A stretch of DNA of 64,000 bases from Sulfurovum sp. UBA12169 (lineage in GTDB: Bacteria; Campylobacterota; Campylobacteria; Campylobacterales; Sulfurovaceae). The notes beneath the pieces were generated by a model, which had not been told where the DNA came from, did no database searches, and saw only the letters and a program-made list of their open reading frames with translations. Position numbers and translations under genes: made by a program. The stretch covers positions 620,553 to 684,552 of the forward strand of contig DLUH01000005.1 in assembly GCA_002742845.1 (NCBI GenBank), written 5' to 3'. Within the stretch, counting starts at the first letter, position 1. Every line of letters begins with the position of its first letter. Below, piece by piece: positions 1 through 6,239 of the stretch.

Positions 1-335
1 ATATACGGCATGTGATTTTCAGTAAAGAATGGATGGTGCATGCCGGAAGCCAGCTTGGCCAAAAAGAAAGTCAAGGTCGCAAAGAAATTGTCTCTAAGCA
101 GTTTTTGAGAGAGATTAGACCACTCATACAGCCGATTATTGCTGAGATATATCATCGCTTGGGCTTGGATTATTTTGGTATAGATTGCAGTATTGACAAA
201 GAGATGAATCTTTTGGTTTTTGAGATCAATGCCAATATGAACGTTTTTATCCAAACAAAAAATTCTCTCTTTGCAAAGCATATCGAAATGATTCGTACGG
301 CCTTGATTAAAATGCTGATGAAAAATGAGAAATGA
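1..335 (+). CDS. ATP-grasp ligase, C-terminal part (cut by window start)
   Basis: The reading frame is open from the first bases (codons begin at position 3), so this is the 3' end of a longer gene; the GTG at 12 is internal. The visible part has the ATP-grasp C-terminal core: LDYFGIDCSID followed by LLVFEINANMN, where the acidic and Asn residues bind Mg-ATP in this fold. It closely resembles the C-terminus of the ATP-grasp protein at 1408-2400 (LDYFGIDCAID, ILFEANANMN), so the two are paralogues. ATP-grasp enzymes join a carboxylate to an amine through an acyl-phosphate. The substrate is unknown. Its stop overlaps the next start as ATGA (332-335), which indicates translational coupling to the GCS2-type ligase. 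Confidence 0.85.
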   Translation, partial: IRHVIFSKEWMVHAGSQLGQKESQGRKEIVSKQFLREIRPLIQPIIAEIYHRLGLDYFGIDCSIDKEMNLLVFEINANMNVFIQTKNSLFAKHIEMIRTALIKMLMKNEK

Positions 336-1381
336 ATATGATACAAATTGGCATAGAGCACGAGTTTGTCTTTAAAGATAACAAGGGAAATTATATAGAT
401 TTTGAAACGGCGGATTGTTCTGTATTTCAAAAAATGGCTAATGATTTTCCTTATAGTGAAGGTAATGATGCGGTTTTTGAATGTAAGTCATTGGAGAAGC
501 GGCCTAAACGATGTTATGTCGAAGGGTTTGAGCGTTATAACCTTTCGGGAGAAGTCACCAAAACTATTCCAAAAGGGCTCGAGATCAGAACACTGCCTCA
601 TGAAAATGCAGATGATGTCATCAATGATTTTGTTGAGTCCTATACATATACCATGAAGATCGCAAACAAGTTTGGTTTTTCTCCTTTGTTGACAAGCATG
701 CATCCTTTTAAGACAGCCGTTGTTATGAAAGAGTCATTTAATGATACCGAGATTGCTTTGCGTACAGAGGAACAGTTGGCTGTTGCAACCAATGCACTGT
801 TGTGGCACGGCCTTCATGTGAATGTATCCATGAGCCATCTTTCAAGAGAAGAGATGACAGACCTTGTGCAAAAGGTAAACTATTATACTCCCTATATCAT
901 CCCTTTTAGTTTTTCATCACCTTTTTATAGCGGAAGGGCATTTGAGGGATTGTCGTGCAGGGCTTACCTAAAAGCCAAAACAAGAAAGACGGTTGAACTG
1001 CAAAACAGAAACGGAGTTGATGTGCTTGAGTTTAGAGGGTATGATTCTTGCGGTGATGCTGCACTACTCAAATCGTTAATTTTGCTTTTTAAGGGGTTGC
1101 TTTTGGATGAAACGTTAAAAAAACGCGCAGTGTTTCAAGATCCCGAAATGTTGGAGCGGTGCGCACTTAAAGGTTTTGAAGATGAGACGATTAGGCAAGA
1201 AACATTGTATATTTTGCAAGCAGTAAAAAATACGATGAAGGAAGAAAAAAACACATGGGAGTACCTTCAAAAAATGCTTCTGGCCAATGATTCTTATGCA
1301 GCGAGGATGAAACAGGATTATCAAAAAACAGGCGATATCATGCAGTGTATTTCAAACAGATATTGCTATGGCGTACAATAA
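332..1381 (+). CDS. GCS2-type carboxylate-amine ligase (glutamate-cysteine ligase-like)
   Basis: A 349-aa protein with the signature of the glutamate-cysteine ligase family 2 (YbdK/EgtA-like, glutamine-synthetase fold). GIEHEF is at residues 7-12, EIRTLPH at 84-90, HGLHVNVSMSH at 149-159 and VLEFRGYDSC at 231-240. These acidic, His and Arg elements form the metal-ATP and amino-acid site in the family. Members make gamma-glutamyl or other amide bonds from an amino acid and an amine with ATP. The start overlaps the upstream ATP-grasp stop (ATGA), and 26 bases separate it from the next ATP-grasp gene. Alternation with two ATP-grasp ligases argues against a glutathione role and for a dedicated peptide-like product. 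The exact substrate cannot be read from the sequence. Confidence 0.8.
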   Translation: MNMIQIGIEHEFVFKDNKGNYIDFETADCSVFQKMANDFPYSEGNDAVFECKSLEKRPKRCYVEGFERYNLSGEVTKTIPKGLEIRTLPHENADDVINDFVESYTYTMKIANKFGFSPLLTSMHPFKTAVVMKESFNDTEIALRTEEQLAVATNALLWHGLHVNVSMSHLSREEMTDLVQKVNYYTPYIIPFSFSSPFYSGRAFEGLSCRAYLKAKTRKTVELQNRNGVDVLEFRGYDSCGDAALLKSLILLFKGLLLDETLKKRAVFQDPEMLERCALKGFEDETIRQETLYILQAVKNTMKEEKNTWEYLQKMLLANDSYAARMKQDYQKTGDIMQCISNRYCYGVQ

Positions 1382-1407
1382 ATAGAACTAAAGAAAGAGG
1401 ATCAATA

Positions 1408-2400
1408 ATGCCCAAAAAAACCATCCTATTCATAGACGGCATACCCGATGATCGAAAAGTAAGAGTGCGCAAGATCGAGCAAGACGGAACTCTTAGATGG
1501 CGGGGCAGCGGCAGTGCCAATCTGGTCAGCTTTCTTCAAAGCGATCTCTTTGGCCGCTCCAATATCGTGTTTGATACCAACCGTGATCAAGAACTCCCCA
1601 AGCAAATGATCCACGCCGTGTTCAATCAAATCTCTGATCCCGACACCCACAAGATCACACTGCAAAAAGCAGACGAATTTTACAAGCACATCCCAAAGCA
1701 CATCCCTTTTTTCAATATCCCTTCTCAAGTGATGAAAACCACACGCGACAATATCTATAGGCTGCTGCAAGGCATTGACAAGCTTCATGTTCCCAAGACA
1801 GTAAAAATTCAGCCAAAATCACCCGCAGATATCTATGAGGTGATCAAAAAAGAAGGTTTCAGCTTTCCTGTAATCTTCAGGCAGGCAGGCGATCATGGAG
1901 GTATCAGTACGATCAGAGTGAATGATGAAACAGAACAGTTCTATGCCTTTGCGCTGGATGGAAGAGACTACTACCTGACACAGTTTGTAGAGTATGCCAA
2001 CGAAGAGGGCATCTATGCCAAATACCGATTGGTCGTTGTGGACGGCGAAGTGTATATACGGCATGTGATTTTCAGCGACAGCTGGATCATCCACAGCGAG
2101 AGCAGAACTTTTATGGAAAGAAATAAACACTATCAGCAAGCAGAAAAAGACACTTTCAAAACATTTGACAAACAGATCAAACCAAAGATTCAGCCTATGA
2201 TCAAAGAGGTTTACGACAGGGTAAAGCTTGATTATTTTGGGATTGATTGTGCGATCGATGAGGCATTTGATGTGATCTTATTTGAAGCCAACGCCAATAT
2301 GAATATCCTTCTTAACAACGCCAAAAGCAAAGATAACATATGGACCAAACAGATCGATATGATTATTCGAGCTATTATCAAGATGATCCTAAAGAGGTAA
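1408..2400 (+). CDS. ATP-grasp ligase (RimK/glutathione synthetase-like)
   Basis: A 330-aa protein. I place the start at 1408 because AGAGG lies 7 bases upstream; a longer frame from 1345 has no such site and would overlap the preceding gene. The N-terminal third (MPKKTILFIDGIPDD) looks like the pre-ATP-grasp domain. The central ATP-binding strand-loop is FPVIFRQAGDHGGIST (about 154-169), where R and the Gly-rich loop hold the nucleotide. The Mg-binding end is YFGIDCAID and FEANANMN (about 276-299). It is a paralogue of the partial gene at the window start; both even share 22 identical bases (1-22 and 2054-2075). The likely reaction is ATP-dependent amide bond formation. It lies 3 bases upstream of the GNAT-BKACE fusion, so all four genes probably form one transcript. 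Confidence 0.8.
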   Translation: MPKKTILFIDGIPDDRKVRVRKIEQDGTLRWRGSGSANLVSFLQSDLFGRSNIVFDTNRDQELPKQMIHAVFNQISDPDTHKITLQKADEFYKHIPKHIPFFNIPSQVMKTTRDNIYRLLQGIDKLHVPKTVKIQPKSPADIYEVIKKEGFSFPVIFRQAGDHGGISTIRVNDETEQFYAFALDGRDYYLTQFVEYANEEGIYAKYRLVVVDGEVYIRHVIFSDSWIIHSESRTFMERNKHYQQAEKDTFKTFDKQIKPKIQPMIKEVYDRVKLDYFGIDCAIDEAFDVILFEANANMNILLNNAKSKDNIWTKQIDMIIRAIIKMILKR

Positions 2401-2403
2401 AAG

Positions 2404-3753
2404 ATGCAATTTAGCATACAGCCCGCCAAGCCCGGCGACTTTGAACAAATCCTTGCAGTACTTAAACCGTGGAATATGCATCATATCCCTTCACCTGAAA
2501 TGGAGATGATCGATTTTGATACTTTTTTTGTCGCAAAGATGGACGGCAAAATCGTAGGCGTATCGGGGTATAAGATGCTTTCTAAAGAGGAAGGCAAAAC
2601 CACTCTTTTGGCGGTCTATCCGGAGTTTCAAGGCTCCGGCATCGGCAAGGCGCTGCAAGATAAGCGGCTTGAAGCGATGCACCAAGCAGGCATCAAAAGT
2701 GTCACTACCAATGCAGACCGCCATGATATTATCATATGGTACAAAAAGCATTACGGCTACAAAGAGATCGGCAAGATAAAAAAGGTTGCCTCTTTTGGGT
2801 TAGACGATGTGAAAGAGTGGACGACTTTGCAGATGGATGTGAAAGCATATTTTGTGCATAAAAAAGAAAAAGAAACAAACAAGCAGCGCTATATCCTCCA
2901 AAACGATCCTTATCCGCTCTCTCCTTATCCGCCGCTGATCATCAATGCCTGTCTTACCGGTATGGTGCCGACAAAAATGAGTACACGGTATGTGCCTATC
3001 AGTGTCGATGAGATCGTTCAAGATGCTATCAGGGTGTATGATGCGGGGGCCAGGATCGTGCATTTGCATGCGAGGGATAAAGAGGGAAAACCTGCCCATG
3101 AAGCGCGTTACTATGAAGAGATGATCACCGCCATTCGCCAAGAGCGGCCTGAACTTATCTGCTGCGTGACTACTTCAGGACGCAATATTAAAGGGATAAA
3201 AGAGCGTTCACAAGCACTTTACCTAAGCGGCAAGGCAAAACCTGATATGGCAAGCCTGACGCTGGGCTCTTTAAATTTTCTAAGCGGTCCGAGCATCAAT
3301 GCGCTAGATACCATCCAAGAACTTGCCATGATCATGAAAGAGCAGGGTATCAAGCCTGAGCTGGAAGTGTTTGATGCAGGGATGATCAATGTCGCCAAAT
3401 ACCTTGAACGCCACAACATGATAGAGGGCAAAAAGTATTTTAATCTTTTGCTGGGCAATATCAACACCGCGCCTGCCACGATCGGGGATCTTGCGCATCT
3501 TTCGGGCGCTTTGCCTGCTGATTCTGTCTGGGCTGCTGCGGGGTTGGGGGGATTTCAGCTGCCGATGAATGTTGCAGGCATCGTTGCGGGGGGACATGTG
3601 AGGGTGGGCATAGAGGATGCCGTCTATTATGACTATAAGCAAACCGTATCGGCAAGCAATGCAGAACTGGTCAGCCGCATCGTACGCATCGCCGATGAAT
3701 TGCAAAGGCCTATCGCCACGGCAAGCCAGACAAGAACAATGCTGGGAATTTGA
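2404..3753 (+). CDS. GNAT acyltransferase fused to a BKACE (DUF849) beta-keto acid cleavage domain
   Basis: A 449-aa two-domain protein. Residues 1-150 are a GNAT N-acyltransferase with the acyl-CoA loop VYPEFQGSGIGKAL (71-84) and IWYKKHYGYKEIG near 111-123. A charged linker (about 150-168) joins it to a complete BKACE domain starting at PLIINACLTGMVPTK (177-191). BKACE landmarks are HLHAR (220-224, zinc-binding His pair), GSLNF (288-292) and HVRVGIED (398-405, with the third zinc ligand E404). BKACE enzymes react a beta-keto acid with acetyl-CoA to give a CoA ester and acetoacetate (for example Kce in lysine fermentation). The fused GNAT could pass the acyl-CoA to an amine. AGAGG lies 7 bases before ATG, directly after the ATP-grasp gene. 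The fusion looks genuine because no stop or frameshift separates the parts. Confidence 0.85.
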   Translation: MQFSIQPAKPGDFEQILAVLKPWNMHHIPSPEMEMIDFDTFFVAKMDGKIVGVSGYKMLSKEEGKTTLLAVYPEFQGSGIGKALQDKRLEAMHQAGIKSVTTNADRHDIIIWYKKHYGYKEIGKIKKVASFGLDDVKEWTTLQMDVKAYFVHKKEKETNKQRYILQNDPYPLSPYPPLIINACLTGMVPTKMSTRYVPISVDEIVQDAIRVYDAGARIVHLHARDKEGKPAHEARYYEEMITAIRQERPELICCVTTSGRNIKGIKERSQALYLSGKAKPDMASLTLGSLNFLSGPSINALDTIQELAMIMKEQGIKPELEVFDAGMINVAKYLERHNMIEGKKYFNLLLGNINTAPATIGDLAHLSGALPADSVWAAAGLGGFQLPMNVAGIVAGGHVRVGIEDAVYYDYKQTVSASNAELVSRIVRIADELQRPIATASQTRTMLGI

Positions 3754-3800
3754 TGATTTTTATTTTAAAAAAGGTGTTTGAAAAAATAAGATAAAAAAGA

Positions 3801-3825
3801 CTCCGCCAGGCGTGAAGCCTGAGGG
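3801..3825 (-). terminator. Hairpin between convergent genes
   Basis: CAGGC (3807-3811) pairs with GCCTG (3817-3821) around GTGAA, with further CC/GG pairing outside a small mismatch. On the minus strand the stem is followed by a T-rich stretch (complement of 3785-3799), so it can terminate the outer-membrane protein gene. It could also act for the plus-strand cassette, though the following sequence is A-rich there. Confidence 0.5.
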
Positions 3826-3834
3826 ATAAAAAAG

Positions 3835-4554
3835 TTAGAATTTGTAGCTTAAGCCAAGGTTGACCGTATAAATTGAATGTTCCCAATTATATACATAATC
3901 ATAGTCCCCGCTTTCTTGAGTGTAAGAACCGTCTTCGCCGTTGCAAAGCTGTACATAGTCAAGGAACAAAGAAACATTCTCTGTGATGCCATAAGAAGCA
4001 CCAAGTCCCCATTGGAAACCGTTTTCATCTAGCGCAGTATCACCCCAATACTCATCATCTGACTCTACATTACCGTATCCCAGCAATGCATAGACATTTA
4101 GCGCTTCGGTGACAGGGTACATCGGTTTGACATAGATTCCCCATGCCTCAAACTCACCGTCGCTCCATTCTCCATTATCCTGTGTTTCTTGATCTGGATA
4201 TCTATACCAATAATCTTGAGATCTTTGAGAGATGGAGTTCCAGTATCTTCCCTCTATCGCAACGTACTGGTTGAATTGGTATCCTGCCTGAAGCATAAAT
4301 GCATCATAGTCCCTGTCATACGTTCCGCCCCATTGATAATAAAGCTCATCATAGTGATACTCATCTGCTTGGTAATCCATTTCTGAATTCACAAAACTGT
4401 ATGCACCACCGATATAAAACCCGCTGTCGCTTACTGCTACCGGCGCTTCTACTTCAACTACCGGTTCTACCGGCGCCTCGATGTCTCCGCCCGCCATGGC
4501 AAATGTTCCCATTGCCACTACTGCTGCCAGTGAAAGTGTAAATCTTTTCATCAT
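3835..4554 (-). CDS. Outer-membrane beta-barrel protein, paralogue 1
   Basis: A 239-aa secreted protein. It has an N-terminal signal peptide (MKRFTLSLAAVVAMGTFAMA, cleavage likely after AMA) and a Pro/Glu/Val-rich segment (IEAPVEPVVEVEAP). An eight-strand-type barrel follows, with alternating aromatic strands (GFYIGGAYSF, AFMLQAGYQFN, YVAIEGRYW, WGIYVKPMYPV) and the C-terminal Phe typical of Bam-dependent barrels (VNLGLSYKF). Extracellular loops are Tyr/Asp/Glu rich. This matches OmpA-like/Opa-type barrel families; the ligand is unknown. Two adjacent ATGs (4554 and 4551) are possible starts, and the second matches the paralogue. The gene has its own promoter, shared in sequence with paralogue 2 at 4748-5479. 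Signal peptide and strands are almost identical between the two, while the loops differ. Confidence 0.85.
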   Translation of the reverse strand: MMKRFTLSLAAVVAMGTFAMAGGDIEAPVEPVVEVEAPVAVSDSGFYIGGAYSFVNSEMDYQADEYHYDELYYQWGGTYDRDYDAFMLQAGYQFNQYVAIEGRYWNSISQRSQDYWYRYPDQETQDNGEWSDGEFEAWGIYVKPMYPVTEALNVYALLGYGNVESDDEYWGDTALDENGFQWGLGASYGITENVSLFLDYVQLCNGEDGSYTQESGDYDYVYNWEHSIYTVNLGLSYKF

Positions 4555-4573
4555 GTGTTCTCCCTGTTAAATA

Positions 4574-4609
4574 AAATTGAACTACATGATAGCCTATAAC
4601 TGCTTAAAA
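4574..4609 (-). promoter_or_regulatory. Promoter of OMP paralogue 1, conserved with paralogue 2
   Basis: This 36-base block matches 5500-5535 at most positions. On the minus strand both read TTTTAAGCA, one variable base, TTATA, then a spacer and TTCAATTT. A -10-like element lies at 4591-4596. Conservation upstream of two diverging genes suggests a shared promoter or operator. Confidence 0.45.
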
Positions 4610-4704
4610 TATTTTATGTAGAGAGATGTTAAAAATTATTTTGATGAATTTTTGAGATTTTTTGATTGCCAAGACAGACAGATAAAGATTTATAACTATG
4701 AGTC

Positions 4705-4728
4705 TATGGGGCTTGGTTGAGCCCCATA
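4705..4728 (-). terminator. Perfect 9-bp hairpin after OMP paralogue 2
   Basis: TATGGGGCT (4705-4713) pairs perfectly with AGCCCCATA (4720-4728) around a 6-base loop, 20 bases past the stop codon of the gene at 4748-5479. No long U tract follows on the minus strand, so it may be a weak terminator or a 3'-end stabilising stem. Confidence 0.5.
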
Positions 4729-4747
4729 CAGTATGTTAGACAAAAGG

Positions 4748-5479
4748 TTAAAATTTATAGGTTAAACCGACGTTGATCGTATAGACGGTATCTTCCCAGC
4801 TCTCTTCACCAATATAGTCATACTCTTCCCATGATTCTGAGCTGTCCGCATCACAAAGCTGCACGTAGTCTGCAAATACGGAAATTTTGTCAGTCAATGC
4901 ATACGAAGCACCAAGACCCCATTGGAAGCCGTTTTCATCTACAAAGTCGTCATGCCATTCATTACTTAGCGTTACGTTACCGTACCCCAGCAAGGCATAC
5001 ACATCCAACTCTTCCGTGACAGGGTACATCGGCTTGACATAGATCCCCCATGCTTCAAAGTCAAAATCCCCATCCGATCCGCTATCGTGACCTGAATAAG
5101 GATCATCGTTGTATGTTCCCGATACGCTGTAAGACCAATCACCATCGCTTAGGGATTTCCAGTATCTGCCCTCTAGTGCAATGTATGGGTTGAACTTATA
5201 CCCCGCTTGAAGCATAAACGCATCATACTCTACCTCATTACTTCCACTCCACTCTTCATAGACGCCATCGCCGCTATCTAACTCTTCTTCCCATCCGCTG
5301 AAATCTTCATCGAGTTTTGCCGCACTGTACGCAACCCCGATATAAAAACCGCTGTCGCTTACTGCCGGCGGAGCTTCTACTTCAACTACCGGTTCTACGG
5401 GCGCTTCGATGTCTCCTCCTGCTATGGCAAATGTTCCCATTGCCACTACTGCTGCCAGTGAAAGTGTAAATCTTTTCAT
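4748..5479 (-). CDS. Outer-membrane beta-barrel protein, paralogue 2
   Basis: A 243-aa protein with the same plan as its neighbour at 3835-4554. The signal peptide is MKRFTLSLAAVVAMGTFAIA, followed by the acidic Pro/Val stretch and barrel strands GFYIGVAYS, AFMLQAGYKFN, YIALEGRYW, WGIYVKPMYPV, VYALLGYGNV, GFQWGLGASY and the terminal VGLTYKF. The first 35 residues and the strands are nearly identical to paralogue 1. The exposed loops are Ser/Asp/Gly rich and divergent, as expected for surface-exposed parts evolving after a tandem duplication. The start is clear: AGGAGG lies 5 bases before the ATG. It probably folds in the outer membrane via Bam; transport or adhesion role unknown. Confidence 0.85.
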   Translation of the reverse strand: MKRFTLSLAAVVAMGTFAIAGGDIEAPVEPVVEVEAPPAVSDSGFYIGVAYSAAKLDEDFSGWEEELDSGDGVYEEWSGSNEVEYDAFMLQAGYKFNPYIALEGRYWKSLSDGDWSYSVSGTYNDDPYSGHDSGSDGDFDFEAWGIYVKPMYPVTEELDVYALLGYGNVTLSNEWHDDFVDENGFQWGLGASYALTDKISVFADYVQLCDADSSESWEEYDYIGEESWEDTVYTINVGLTYKF

Positions 5480-5499
5480 CGTATCCTCCTTATATAAGT

Positions 5500-5535
5500 A
5501 AATTGAATTTCACAATATCATATAATTGCTTAAAA
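5500..5535 (-). promoter_or_regulatory. Promoter of OMP paralogue 2
   Basis: Counterpart of 4574-4609. On the minus strand it reads TTTTAAGCAATTATATGAT then a spacer and AAATTCAATTT. TATGAT (complement of 5517-5522) is the likely -10 box, and the preceding T-rich stretch is typical of sigma-70 promoters in this phylum. Confidence 0.5.
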
Positions 5536-5651
5536 CAATATAAATTTAAAAACCTGTGAACTTGCGGCATAAAAAATAGCAAAAAAAGAAGTATATTTCT
5601 AAAAGGATACGACACTTTAATCTTTATTGGAGTGCATTGTGTTAAATAGAG

Positions 5652-5675
5652 AAAATAGCCCGTGCTTTAGGGGCT
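5652..5675 (-). terminator. Probable tmRNA terminator
   Basis: On the minus strand AGCCC and GGGCT pair around a 9-base loop and are followed by ATTTTCTCTATTT. It lies about 36 bases past the tmRNA CCA end. The stem is short (5 bp), so the call is tentative. Confidence 0.4.
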
Positions 5676-5711
5676 TAAATGATATTTGCTGCAGTGTGTT
5701 AAATGAGTATT

Positions 5712-6085
5712 TGGTGGAGGTGTGGGGGATCGAACCCCAGTCCTAAAACAGCTAGAACTATGACTCTACATGCTTAGATGATGTTGTTTATTCTCGTCTT
5801 GCTTCGTACTACACCCAAAACTATGCAAGACCAGCCTAAAGGTTCATCCGAAGGTTAGGCAGCCTTCAGGTATAGTCATCAGATATGATACCTCAAACTC
5901 TAGCTAAGATGACACTCACTAGCGAGGCAGTCCTCCGCGTTAGCGGGGTTAAATACTTACGCTACTGCGTAAGCTGGACGATAATCTGTATTGTTTGCGT
6001 TTATTCGCGTTGGGCCGCGTAACGGAATTGCCCAGTCCGACATGCACATAGCCCCGACTACTCCAGTCGAAACCAAGTCACCCCC
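5712..6085 (-). ncRNA. ssrA: Transfer-messenger RNA (tmRNA)
   Basis: The mature RNA is about 374 nt on the minus strand. The 5' end GGGGGTG (6079-6085) pairs with CACCTCC just before the encoded ACCA end (5712). This gives a 7-bp acceptor stem whose third pair is G-U, the alanine identity signal. A T-arm with GGTTCGATCCC is visible. The tag reading frame begins at GCA (5996-5998) and reads ANNTDYRPAYAVA, ending at TAA (5957-5959). Pseudoknot-like GC stems follow on both sides. tmRNA, with SmpB, rescues ribosomes stalled on broken mRNA and tags the product for proteolysis. The tag resembles Campylobacterota tags in its ANN and PAYA parts but ends in AVA instead of the more usual KAA-type end. 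Confidence 0.95.
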
Positions 6086-6126
6086 ATAGTGTAACAACAG
6101 GTAATTAAAATCAACCATTGTTATTT

Positions 6127-6143
6127 GTAATGCTTGGCATTAC
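6127..6143. promoter_or_regulatory. Palindrome upstream of tmRNA
   Basis: GTAATGC (6127-6133), TTG, GCATTAC (6137-6143): a perfect 7-bp inverted repeat 42 bases upstream of the tmRNA 5' end. It may be an operator or a hairpin in the precursor transcript. No T tract follows, so a terminator is unlikely. Confidence 0.3.
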
Positions 6144-6239
6144 CTCTAGTCATAGAGTAAGAGAATTCTAACACTTTTGGGTGAGTTTGTCAATAGGTCA
6201 GATTCAAGAGAGAAAGGAGGGGCAGCAATCTTAAGGCAG

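Noticed and set aside
1345-1407. Extended N-terminus of the second ATP-grasp protein
   Set aside because: Would overlap the GCS2 gene and lacks a ribosome site, whereas ATG 1408 has AGAGG at the right distance.
4748-5479. Insertion sequence as cause of the OMP duplication
   Set aside because: No transposase, terminal inverted repeats or target duplications are seen around either copy.
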